A DNA stretch of 38,043 nucleotides. It comes from JBNGDW01 sp049975325 (GTDB taxonomy: Bacteria > Cloacimonadota > Cloacimonadia > JGIOTU-2 > JBNGDW01). Shown one piece after another: positions 18,698 through 26,065 of this stretch. The notes below the pieces were generated by a model, which saw nothing but the letters and a program-made list of their open reading frames with translations, did not search any database and was not told the origin of the DNA. The translations under genes were made by a program, and so were the position numbers. The stretch covers positions 1 to 38,043 of the forward strand of contig JBNGDW010000004.1 in the NCBI GenBank assembly GCA_049975325.1. The letters are read 5' to 3'. Each line of letters opens with the position of its first letter. The stretch's first letter is position 1.

Positions 18698-20224
18698 TTA
18701 GACCTCAAATTTGACACCTTGAGCCAGGGGTATATCCTTGCCCCAATTTATTGTCGTGGTTTGGCGTCTCATATATGCCTTCCACGCATCGCTTCCGGCT
18801 TCACGTCCGCCACCAGTCTCTTTTTCACCGCCAAAAGCACCACCAATTTCAGCGCCACTTGTACCAATATTAACATTAGCGATACCACAATCACTTCCTT
18901 GATGACTCAAAAATTTCTCTTCATAACAAAGATTTTCTGTAAAGATTGCAGAGGAAAGCCCTTGAGGGACATCATTATGTACTAAAATGGCTTGATTAAT
19001 ATCTTTTATTTTGACAAGATAAAGGATAGGAGCAAATGTCTCTTCTCGCATAATTGGCAGATCAACAGGAGCTTCCACCAGCGTAGGCTTCACATACCAA
19101 CCCTTGTCATACAGATCGCCTTTCAATCTTTCACCACCATAAAGTATCTTCCCACCCTGGTTTTGAATCGTTTTCAGGACATTTTCATACATGATAACCG
19201 CAGACTCATCTATTAGTGGGCCCATCAGCATGTCCTCATCAAGTGGATTGCCAATTTTAACAGTTTTATACGCGGCAGTAAGCTGTTGTACGAGTTCATC
19301 ATAAACTTTTTCGTGGATAAGAACACGTCGGGTAGTGGTGCACCTTTGGCCAGATGTACCAACTGCGCCAAAAAGAATCGCTTTCAGTGCAAGGTCCAGA
19401 TTGGCATCCTCCATAACGATAACTGCATTATTGCCACCCAATTCAAGAATTGTTCTGCCAAGCCTCTTGCCAACAACCTCGCCAACACGATGTCCCAGAC
19501 TGCAGCTCCCTGTGGCGCTAACTAGTGAAATACGCTTATCATGAATAAGTGCTTCCCCCACCGTTTTACCTGAACCAATTACAAGAGAGAAAACAGCCTT
19601 AGGAATATTGTTTTCTGCTGCTACCTTTTGGGCAATGTTTGTAACAGCAATTGCAGTAAGAGGGGTCTTTGAAGAGGGTTTCCAGACCATTGTATCACCA
19701 CATATTGCTGCAATAAATGCATTCCATGACCATACTGATACAGGAAAATTAAAGGCGGTGATAATGCCAATAGTACCGAGTGGATGCCATTGCTCATACA
19801 TTCGATGATGAAGCCGTTCAGAATGCATAGTTTTACCATACAATTGACGAGATAAGCCTGTCGCAAAGTCTGCTACATCAATCATTTCTTGCACCTCTCC
19901 CCGTGCTTCAGTTATTATTTTGCCCATCTCAAGGGTTACAAGTTGACTTAAATCTTCTTTATGCTCACGCAATGCTATTCCTATTTGGCGTACTACTTCA
20001 CCTCGTTTGGGAGCCGGTATCATACGCCATATTTTAAATGCTTCCCCTGCCTCTTTGACGACAACCTCAAGGTCTTTTTCCTCTGCTTGAGAGACTTTTG
20101 CCAGTACAGTGCCATCAATCGGCGATACAGATTCAATTACCCTGCCTTTTGTATCTAACCATTCATTTGCAGAAGCCCCTAAATTTTCTTTTTTTATACC
20201 AAGTTTTGTAAAAAGCTCTTGCAT
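18698..20224 (-). CDS. ALDH7-family aldehyde dehydrogenase (aminoadipate-semialdehyde dehydrogenase-like)
   Basis: An NAD(P)-dependent aldehyde dehydrogenase of 508 residues. The catalytic cysteine is C295 in TSGQRCTTTRR, the general base E261 in LELGGNN, with N159 in FNFP and K182 in WKPSSKTP. The segments VNVNIGTSGAEIGGAFGGEK and WKAYMRRQTTTINWGKDIPLAQGVKF closely resemble the ALDH7 (antiquitin) subfamily, which oxidises alpha-aminoadipate semialdehyde in lysine catabolism. The usual SxTGST is SATGSC here. The substrate in this organism is inferred only. The gene is divergent from the glycosyltransferase gene at 20694. Confidence 0.9.
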   Translation of the reverse strand: MQELFTKLGIKKENLGASANEWLDTKGRVIESVSPIDGTVLAKVSQAEEKDLEVVVKEAGEAFKIWRMIPAPKRGEVVRQIGIALREHKEDLSQLVTLEMGKIITEARGEVQEMIDVADFATGLSRQLYGKTMHSERLHHRMYEQWHPLGTIGIITAFNFPVSVWSWNAFIAAICGDTMVWKPSSKTPLTAIAVTNIAQKVAAENNIPKAVFSLVIGSGKTVGEALIHDKRISLVSATGSCSLGHRVGEVVGKRLGRTILELGGNNAVIVMEDANLDLALKAILFGAVGTSGQRCTTTRRVLIHEKVYDELVQQLTAAYKTVKIGNPLDEDMLMGPLIDESAVIMYENVLKTIQNQGGKILYGGERLKGDLYDKGWYVKPTLVEAPVDLPIMREETFAPILYLVKIKDINQAILVHNDVPQGLSSAIFTENLCYEEKFLSHQGSDCGIANVNIGTSGAEIGGAFGGEKETGGGREAGSDAWKAYMRRQTTTINWGKDIPLAQGVKFEV

Positions 20225-20509
20225 ATCTTGCTCCTTGTGTGCTTATTTTATGATGTGCATATCAATGAGTTATCGCCTCTTTTATGTCAAGAAGTAATAA
20301 AAAACGAAAGATTAAAAAATTGAAAGATTTTTATAATACCAACGAAAGATACCCCAGGAGAATGAAAAATCAGATTCTACGAGGCAAGCGGATTTTGCAC
20401 TCCAAAAGCTACTTAGATCTTTGGACATTAGAATTTGTTTGTTTTTGATATTTGTCATTTGTAATTTATCTTTTCTTTGTGCTCTTTGAGGGCTTTGTGT
20501 TTCTTTCTA

Positions 20510-20528
20510 ATTCGGGATAAACCCGAAT
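20510..20528. repeat. GC-rich palindrome ATTCGGG-ATAAA-CCCGAAT
   Basis: Seven perfect base pairs around a five-base loop. It resembles the palindrome at 24347-24361 in having a CGGG/CCCG core and an A/T loop, suggesting a dispersed family. Confidence 0.6.
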
Positions 20529-20627
20529 CTACCCATCTTCTCCATTTCTCCCAGTCTCCTTGTCACATCGTCTCATCTTTTTCCCTGTTTCCTTTCTTCT
20601 GTGGGGAAAAAGCAACTGATAAAATTA

Positions 20628-20655
20628 TTGACACAAAAAAACTAACACTTAATCT
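20628..20655 (+). promoter_or_regulatory. Weak candidate sigma-70 promoter for the glycosyltransferase gene
   Basis: An exact TTGACA lies at 20628-20633. After 16 bases the best -10 match is TAATCT (20650-20655), only half of the consensus. Position and orientation suit the gene starting at 20694. Confidence 0.3.
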
Positions 20656-20693
20656 ACTTACATAAAATGGCACAAAAGGATTGAGGAGCATCA

Positions 20694-21437
20694 TTGAAAA
20701 AAGCGCTGATAATAATTCCAACTTATAACGAAGCGGAAAATATCTCATCACTTATTCCTGCGGTATTAAAGCAGAACAAGATGGTTGAAGTCCTCGTGGT
20801 GGATGATAATTCACCAGATGGCACTGGAGAGATTGTTTCTACACTTGCGGAAAAGAATCCCAGGGTACATCTTCTGGACCGCCCGGGGAAGATGGGACTT
20901 GGCAGTGCATATATCAAGGGGTTTAAATATGCCCTTGAGCATGGATATGAGTATGTGATTGAGATGGACGCAGATTTTTCACATAATCCGTCTGATATCC
21001 CACGCCTGCTTGATGAAATCAAAGATTACGACCTTGTAATCGGGTCTCGCTATGTAACAGGAGTAAATGTAGTAAACTGGCCCATCAGAAGACTGCTGCT
21101 TAGTATTCTTGCCTCCAGGTATGTCAGGTTCATTACACGCATGCCAGTGAAAGACCCCACCTCTGGATTTAAATGCATCCGACGAGCAGTCCTGGAATCT
21201 CTTGATTTTGATAATATAATGTCAGATGGTTATTCTTTTCAAATAGAAATTCACTATAAAATATGGAAAAGCGGCTGGCGTATCAAGGAGATTCCGATCG
21301 TCTTTACAGAGAGAAGAGACGGCAAATCCAAGATGTCCAAAAGAATCGTATGGGAAGCCATATTTACCGTATGGAAGCTTCGCTTCTTCCCGATCTTTTG
21401 GGAATGGCGCACAAGAAAGAAGAGAGATAATGCCTAA
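20694..21437 (+). CDS. GT2 glycosyltransferase, polyprenol-phosphate mannose synthase-like
   Basis: A 247-residue family 2 glycosyltransferase. It opens KKALIIIPTYNEAENI, has VLVVDDNSPDGTGEI (nucleotide-binding DD), a DAD motif in VIEMDADFSHNP, and GSRYVTG, all typical of dolichol/polyprenol-phosphate mannose synthases. It ends after the catalytic domain without a membrane tail, like soluble DPM1 enzymes. The product would be a lipid-linked sugar for envelope glycosylation, inferred from family. The start is TTG with GAGGAG six bases upstream. It overlaps the YitT gene by eight bases. Confidence 0.9.
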   Translation: MKKALIIIPTYNEAENISSLIPAVLKQNKMVEVLVVDDNSPDGTGEIVSTLAEKNPRVHLLDRPGKMGLGSAYIKGFKYALEHGYEYVIEMDADFSHNPSDIPRLLDEIKDYDLVIGSRYVTGVNVVNWPIRRLLLSILASRYVRFITRMPVKDPTSGFKCIRRAVLESLDFDNIMSDGYSFQIEIHYKIWKSGWRIKEIPIVFTERRDGKSKMSKRIVWEAIFTVWKLRFFPIFWEWRTRKKRDNA

Positions 21438-22314
21438 TAAGAAAAAACAATTCAATCTAAAAATTATATTTGAGTATTTAGCCCTTGCTGCTGGAACAAT
21501 ACTTATGAGCCTATCATTGGTATGGTTCCTATCACCAAACAAAATTGCAGCTGGAGGAGTAAGTGGACTAGCTATCGTGTTGCACCACTTGTTTAACATG
21601 CCAATTGGAGCTACTATGCTGATATTTAATGTCCCCCTATTCTTGCTTGGTGTTAAATATCTAGGAAAACTGTTTGGTATCCGCACAATTATTGGCATGG
21701 TCCTCTTCTCATTTTTTACTGACTTCTTTGATAAGATATTAAAGTTTTTAGCAGTTACAGACAATCATCTTTTGGCAACTCTTTATGGAGGGCTGCTTCT
21801 GGGTATTGGTCTGGGGATAGTTTTTCGAGCGCGAGGCTCTACCGGTGGCTCTGATATTATAGCCCAGATATTCAGTAACAAAGGAATTATGAGCGCTGGA
21901 AATACCTTCATCCTTATAGATTTCTTCGTCATCGCTCTGGCAGGTATAAGCTTTCAGGGAATAGAATACGCACTCTGGGGATTTATAGCACTTTATGTCT
22001 CTAGTAAAATCGTAGATGTAGTTATTGCTGGTTTGGGATATGCAAAGGCGTGCTATATCATTTCAACAAAATCAAAAGAAATTAAAAATGAGATTCTTAA
22101 AAAAATGGATCGAGGCGTAACCATGTTCAAGGGAAAAGGAGGTTATTCTGAAGAAGATAGAGATATCATCCTCTGTATCCTAACCAAGCGAGAGATTACA
22201 CGACTCAGAAATTTAGTAAAGCAGATCGACCCTGACGCCTTTGTAATCATACAGGATACTTATGAGGTATTGGGCAAAGGTTTCCGTCCCAGAACCCAAA
22301 CTATTATAAAATAA
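21430..22314 (+). CDS. YitT family membrane protein with C-terminal DUF2179 domain
   Basis: The protein has 294 residues with about five or six membrane helices in the first 205, including motifs PNKIAAGGVSGLAIVLHH and RARGSTGGSDIIAQI that mark the YitT/DUF161 family. A soluble C-terminal domain (about 208-294, YIISTKSKEIKNEI...DTYEVLGKGF) matches DUF2179. The transported substrate is unknown. It overlaps the glycosyltransferase gene and precedes pdxJ by 12 bases, so the three probably form an operon. Confidence 0.9.
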   Translation: MPNKKKQFNLKIIFEYLALAAGTILMSLSLVWFLSPNKIAAGGVSGLAIVLHHLFNMPIGATMLIFNVPLFLLGVKYLGKLFGIRTIIGMVLFSFFTDFFDKILKFLAVTDNHLLATLYGGLLLGIGLGIVFRARGSTGGSDIIAQIFSNKGIMSAGNTFILIDFFVIALAGISFQGIEYALWGFIALYVSSKIVDVVIAGLGYAKACYIISTKSKEIKNEILKKMDRGVTMFKGKGGYSEEDRDIILCILTKREITRLRNLVKQIDPDAFVIIQDTYEVLGKGFRPRTQTIIK

Positions 22315-22326
22315 TAAGGAGCTTAT

Positions 22327-23049
22327 ATGATTAAATTAGGAATAAATATTGACCATGTTGCTACTATTCGTCAAGCACGAAGAACAACCGAGCCGGACCC
22401 CGTTGAAGCGGCATTTATAGCGGAAAAGAATGGTGCTGACCAAATCACAGTGCACCTGCGCGAAGACCGGCGACATATTCAGGATAGGGATGTAAGAATA
22501 TTACGAGAGGTTATCCAAACCGAACTTAATCTTGAAATGGCTCCTATACCTGAAATGGTAGGTATAGCAAAGGCGATTCATCCAGATTCCGCTACTCTTG
22601 TCCCGGAAAAAAGAGAAGAGGTCACAACAGAAGGTGGACTTAACACAGACCTGAAAAATCTGGATAAAAAGATACAGGAACTGCAGAAGGAAGGAATTAT
22701 GGTTAGCCTTTTTATCGACCCAGATGTAGAAGTTATCAAAAAAGCAAAAAAACTTGGGGCTATGAAAGTAGAACTGCATACAGGCTATTTTGCAAATGCA
22801 AAAGGACACCAGCAAATAGAAAAAGAGATAAAAAGGCTTGAAGAATCCGCAAAAACAGGGAAAAAACTCGGCTTATATGTTGCGGCAGGGCATGGAATTA
22901 CATATCATAATATCCATCATCTCCTGCCCATTAAAGAGATTGAGGAATACAACATTGGGCATACAATTATCTCTCGAGCAGTTATGACAGGCTTGGCTGA
23001 GGCAGTAAGAGAAATGAAAGAGATTATTACCAAGTTTGAAAAAAAGTGA
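22327..23049 (+). CDS. pdxJ: Pyridoxine 5'-phosphate synthase
   Basis: PdxJ condenses 1-deoxyxylulose 5-phosphate with 3-amino-2-oxopropyl phosphate, the last ring-forming step of the DXP-dependent vitamin B6 pathway. The 240-residue TIM barrel begins LGINIDHVATIRQARRT, has DPVEAA, HLREDRRHIQD, LEMAPIPEM, the catalytic-loop region VPEKREEVTTEGGL, ELHTGYFA, and the phosphate site AAGHGITYHN plus NIGHTIISRA. AAGGAG precedes the ATG. No pdxA is visible in the window. Confidence 0.97.
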   Translation: MIKLGINIDHVATIRQARRTTEPDPVEAAFIAEKNGADQITVHLREDRRHIQDRDVRILREVIQTELNLEMAPIPEMVGIAKAIHPDSATLVPEKREEVTTEGGLNTDLKNLDKKIQELQKEGIMVSLFIDPDVEVIKKAKKLGAMKVELHTGYFANAKGHQQIEKEIKRLEESAKTGKKLGLYVAAGHGITYHNIHHLLPIKEIEEYNIGHTIISRAVMTGLAEAVREMKEIITKFEKK

Positions 23050-23111
23050 GATAAAGGAGCAAGGAGAGTTGTAAAGGAAAATTAGAGTTTCACTACTCGC
23101 TTTTTAACTTT

Positions 23112-23127
23112 TCCGCCGGCCGGCGGA
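23112..23127. repeat. REP-like palindrome TCCGCCGG-CCGGCGGA
   Basis: A perfect 16-base palindrome, very GC-rich in an AT-rich context. It ends two bases before the GGAG Shine-Dalgarno of the next gene. Near-identical cores occur at 31427, 31622 and 37668. Confidence 0.75.
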
Positions 23128-23137
23128 TGGAGTAAAG

Positions 23138-23968
23138 ATGAAAATATATGAAAAGTTACCCAAAGAATGTTGCACAGTAGGCCTCAAGGCAACTAAAAAA
23201 CAGGCTGCATTAAAGGAGATTACAAGACTGTTAAAGAATTCACCACTACTCTCTTCAATGAATGAACAGACAATTTTTGATGCACTTGCCAGACGAGAAG
23301 AATTGGGAAGCACGGGCATTGGACGAGGGGTTGCAATCCCTCACGCAAAAATCGAAGGGATTTCAGACTTTGTTGTAGCCTTAGCCACCGCTGAAAAAGG
23401 GATTCATTTTGATGCTGTGGATAATAAAAAGGTCTATATTTTCTTTGCCCTCATAGGACCTCCAGACAGACCTGATGAGCATCTAAAGTTGCTCTCTGCT
23501 ATCCCTTTACTCTTGCGTGATGAAAAAATCAAAACTGAACTAAGGCGAGCTAGAACCCCTGAGGCACTTTACGAAACAATTGTAATGGCAAGTGGAGAAG
23601 AAGAAAGTATCCAAAAGACTACCCCAACCAGTAAGCAAAAACTGGCTATAATCGTTCTCTATGAGCAACAATTTTTAGATAACATTCTTGAACTTTTTAT
23701 AGAACTCGGCATACGAGGCTCCACGGTTATAGATTCTATTGGGATGGGAGGCATTTTGACAAAAGTGCCCCTTTTTGCAGACTTTATCAATTTCCTCGGA
23801 CAAAATAAAAACTATAGTAAAACAATTCTTTTAAGTGTAAATGACTCGGAACTTCAGGCGGTTGCCCGAGGGATTGATAACATTATGGGAAACTTAGACA
23901 CCCACGGAGGCGCTGTAATAATGGCATTAGACCTCAAGTTTATGAAAGGGAGCATGGAATATCTGTAA
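23138..23968 (+). CDS. PTS EIIA (PtsN-like) domain fused to a PII-like domain
   Basis: The 276-residue soluble protein has two parts. Residues about 10-152 are a fructose/mannitol-type EIIA domain with the phospho-acceptor histidine H69 in GVAIPHAK. Residues about 168-276 look like a PII-like fold (LAIIVLYEQQFLDNILELFIELG, then STVIDSIGMGGILT). EIIA-Ntr domains usually regulate rather than transport, and the PII-like half suggests ligand sensing; both roles are inference. No HPr or EI gene is in the window. A GC-rich palindrome lies just before its ribosome site. Confidence 0.85.
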   Translation: MKIYEKLPKECCTVGLKATKKQAALKEITRLLKNSPLLSSMNEQTIFDALARREELGSTGIGRGVAIPHAKIEGISDFVVALATAEKGIHFDAVDNKKVYIFFALIGPPDRPDEHLKLLSAIPLLLRDEKIKTELRRARTPEALYETIVMASGEEESIQKTTPTSKQKLAIIVLYEQQFLDNILELFIELGIRGSTVIDSIGMGGILTKVPLFADFINFLGQNKNYSKTILLSVNDSELQAVARGIDNIMGNLDTHGGAVIMALDLKFMKGSMEYL

Positions 23969-24036
23969 ACAAAATGAAAAATGTAAGCCCGCTCACCCAT
24001 AGAACCGATGCCCTACTTTAATTTTCCTTAATCTTA

Positions 24037-24063
24037 ATATCAAAATGATATACTGATATATCA
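24037..24063. promoter_or_regulatory. Candidate enhancer (upstream activator) site for the sigma-54 promoter
   Basis: Two inverted repeats share a half-site: ATATCA-AAA-TGATAT (24037-24051) and TGATATA-CTGA-TATATCA (24046-24063). They lie about 125-150 bases upstream of the predicted transcription start, where NtrC-family activators usually bind. The local AT richness makes chance palindromes fairly likely. Confidence 0.35.
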
Positions 24064-24161
24064 AATTTATAAAAAATCACACGCGACAAAGTAACCTATA
24101 TTATAGCAAAAATGTCTTTATTCCTTTTATAAAAGCAGGTTAACGAATATTTGAATTTTTT

Positions 24162-24177
24162 TGGCACGAAAATTGCA
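24162..24177 (+). promoter_or_regulatory. Sigma-54 (RpoN) promoter
   Basis: TGGCACG-AAAA-TTGCA is an exact match to the -24/-12 consensus TGGCACG-N4-TTGCW, with GG at 24163-24164 and GC at 24175-24176. Transcription should start near 24188. It points toward the gene cluster that encodes an NtrX-type sigma-54 activator. Confidence 0.85.
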
Positions 24178-24210
24178 GATAATATAGTAAAAAACGCAAG
24201 AGGTGCTAAC

Positions 24211-24297
24211 ATGAGAAAAGATTCAATAATAAAAACCTGGCATAAACGACTTGTCTTGTATGGCATTGATTTACCTTCTGTTAAGCTAAGATGGTAG
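24211..24297 (+). CDS. Small ORF, 28 residues, in the sigma-54 leader
   Basis: ATG with AGAGGTG at a good distance opens a 28-codon frame beginning MRKDSIIKTWHKRL and ending LPSVKLRW before TAG. The peptide is basic, with no signal peptide or membrane helix. It begins about 23 bases after the predicted transcription start and ends 76 bases before the PDZ gene. It may be a translated leader, a small protein or the remnant of a longer gene; I do not recognise it. Confidence 0.45.
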   Translation: MRKDSIIKTWHKRLVLYGIDLPSVKLRW

Positions 24298-24346
24298 ACT
24301 GTCAAAACTTAGACCCGATGGTAAATGTAAAAATAACTAAAACGAG

Positions 24347-24361
24347 TCCCGCTTATCGGGA
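24347..24361. repeat. GC-rich palindrome TCCCG-CTTAT-CGGGA
   Basis: Five perfect base pairs with a five-base loop, located immediately before the GGAG ribosome site of the PDZ gene. It may be a dispersed repeat or an mRNA 5' hairpin. Confidence 0.55.
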
Positions 24362-24373
24362 GACGGAGTAACA

Positions 24374-25570
24374 ATGAAAGCAAAAAAACTAAGAGTAATC
24401 GTGACAGCTTTGGTGCTAATGACTCCAATGTTATTTGTTCAAAATAATGTGGAGGCAGAGGAGATAAACGAAGGGGTTGAACAGACTCTGGATAAGGCTG
24501 ATAAAGAGGTAGAGAAGGCTATGAAAGAGATGGAAGACGCTCTCTCTCAAATAGGGGTTGAAGTAAAAAGCGACTCTGATGAAACGCCTTATATGGGTGT
24601 CTATCTTGATGACATTAACTTTGAAGATGCTTATGAAATGCATTATGATTATAACTATGGTGTGCTTTTAGATGGAGTGGTAAAAGGTGGCCCAGCGGAT
24701 AAAGCCGGACTGATAAAAGGTGACATCATTATGGAGTTTGATGGCGTTAAAACAAGATATGCAGACCATCTGAGTAGACTGATCACAAGTAAAAATGTCG
24801 GTGATGAAGTTGAAATCAAATTCTTCCGCGATGGTGAAATACATACTACAACCTTAAACCTGGACAAAAGAGAAGACATAACAGAAATAGAAAAAGGTGT
24901 TCGTAAAAAAGACTTAGATACAGGATGGGGAGGCGGAAGCTGGATTCCAGTTTGGTTTAAACCTGATCTGGATGATGTAAATGATCTGGTTACTAATCTT
25001 GGATTCTCTAAGCTTCGAGATGAAGGATTATTTATGAATGGCGGCGGGGGTAAAATTACGATTGGAGATGGATTATTCCTTGGTGGAATGGGAGTAGAAT
25101 ACTCTCTTGATAGAAAAATCGGCTATTCACTTGATGATACTACTATGATCACAAGGAGAATGAATTACAAAAATAGTTACTGGGGCATCACGCTTGATAA
25201 AAGAATACCAATCTCAAGAAAGTTTATTCCCGAAATTGGAATAATGCTAGGTTGGGGTGGACATACCGTAGAGGTCTCACAAACTAGCGGCATATATGAT
25301 TGGAACGAGATAGATGATCAGCTCAATCAGTCAGTGAACAATTCGATACAACTGGAAAAGCGATATATATTCCTGCAGCCAAAAGTTGCCTGTTTGTACA
25401 GAATTAACTCCTGGTTTGGGATTCGGGCAGAAGTTGGGTATATACTTAGCCATTCATATCACTCTGGATGGAATGCAAAGCTATGTGGTGATACATTTGA
25501 AATACTTAATTCTCCCGACACTTCGTATAATGGACCTACTTTCACTATCGGACCTTGGTTCGGATTCTAA
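24374..25570 (+). CDS. Exported PDZ-domain protein with barrel-like C-terminus
   Basis: The 398-residue protein has a signal peptide (basic KAKKLR, hydrophobic to about residue 21, likely cleaved after VEA at 28). A charged coiled-coil-like helix follows (about 32-60), then a PDZ domain (about 71-163: PYMGVYLDD, GGPADKAGLIKGDIIMEFDGV). The remainder (about 205-398) is Gly- and aromatic-rich with alternating strands such as FIPEIGIMLGWGGH and WFGIRAEVGYILSHSYHSGW, ending in GPWFGF; a final Phe is typical of outer-membrane barrels. There is no protease domain. It is the first full gene after the sigma-54 promoter. Function unknown; an envelope sensor or scaffold is inference. Confidence 0.75.
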   Translation: MKAKKLRVIVTALVLMTPMLFVQNNVEAEEINEGVEQTLDKADKEVEKAMKEMEDALSQIGVEVKSDSDETPYMGVYLDDINFEDAYEMHYDYNYGVLLDGVVKGGPADKAGLIKGDIIMEFDGVKTRYADHLSRLITSKNVGDEVEIKFFRDGEIHTTTLNLDKREDITEIEKGVRKKDLDTGWGGGSWIPVWFKPDLDDVNDLVTNLGFSKLRDEGLFMNGGGGKITIGDGLFLGGMGVEYSLDRKIGYSLDDTTMITRRMNYKNSYWGITLDKRIPISRKFIPEIGIMLGWGGHTVEVSQTSGIYDWNEIDDQLNQSVNNSIQLEKRYIFLQPKVACLYRINSWFGIRAEVGYILSHSYHSGWNAKLCGDTFEILNSPDTSYNGPTFTIGPWFGF

Positions 25571-25640
25571 AAAATGGTGCTCTTCGCAAAACTTAATAAT
25601 AAAAAATTTCTAATCAATATATTAGAAGGAGAAACAAAAG

Positions 25641-25991
25641 ATGGAAATAGAAAAAAATCATAGTTCTGGTGGGCTTGCATTTGTTGCTTGTCTATTTATC
25701 GGTATGGGGATAGGAATGCTCTTTCATGAAACATCCGCTGGTGGGCTTATCGGTATGGGAGCAGGATTCCTGGTAATGGCATTTATCCGACCCAGAAATA
25801 TAAATATTAGCCCTGTAAAGATAGCCCTCCCCATCACTATCGGAAAAATCATACTGGCTATTATCGGTTTAATACTAATTGCCTGGGGATTATCATTGGT
25901 TTTTAATCTCGATCTGATTTTCCCTTATGGTATAGGTATAGGACTTATCTTCTTGGGGTTGTTTATTCTCATCTCAGTGCTTTTTAAGTAG
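25641..25991 (+). CDS. Small four-helix membrane protein, LiaI/LiaF-type (DUF5668-like)
   Basis: The 116 residues hold four predicted membrane helices: about 10-30, 34-50, 64-88 and 93-115. The pattern PITIGKIILAIIGLILIAWGLSLVFNLDLIFPYGIGIGLIFLGL resembles the LiaI/LiaF-type transmembrane module that often accompanies DUF4097 proteins in cell-envelope stress operons. AGAAGGAGA precedes the ATG. It lies between the PDZ protein and the DUF4097-like lipoprotein. The family call rests on pattern and context. Confidence 0.65.
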   Translation: MEIEKNHSSGGLAFVACLFIGMGIGMLFHETSAGGLIGMGAGFLVMAFIRPRNINISPVKIALPITIGKIILAIIGLILIAWGLSLVFNLDLIFPYGIGIGLIFLGLFILISVLFK

Positions 25992-26065
25992 AAAGAGAAA
26001 TAAGTAAATAAATTAAATTTGACTAAATCGGTTAGTAAATTAAAAACACAAAGTAAGGAGAACCT

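Larger units (their letters stand above)
20225..20693. other. Divergent intergenic region, 469 bases
   Basis: This stretch separates the minus-strand ALDH gene from the plus-strand glycosyltransferase gene. I see no convincing gene. It contains an inverted repeat at 20510-20528 and candidate -35 boxes facing both ways (TTGACA at 20628-20633 on plus and at 20290-20285 on minus). The part from about 20460 to 20600 is pyrimidine-rich on the plus strand. Confidence 0.7.
23969..24373. other. 405-base intergenic region holding a sigma-54 promoter and leader
   Basis: From left to right it holds an AT-rich stretch with two overlapping inverted repeats (24037-24063), an exact sigma-54 promoter (24162-24177), a 28-codon ORF with a good ribosome site (24211-24297), and a GC-rich palindrome (24347-24361) just before the Shine-Dalgarno of the PDZ gene. 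I see no other gene. Confidence 0.75.

Noticed and set aside
24096..24305. A 69-codon minus-strand frame in the gap before the PDZ gene
   Set aside because: It runs antisense over the sigma-54 promoter and the small plus-strand ORF, has no ribosome site that I can see and no family resemblance.
25575..25590. TGGTGC-like box before the membrane protein gene as a second sigma-54 promoter
   Set aside because: Spacing to the GC is two bases too short and the -24 box is poor.
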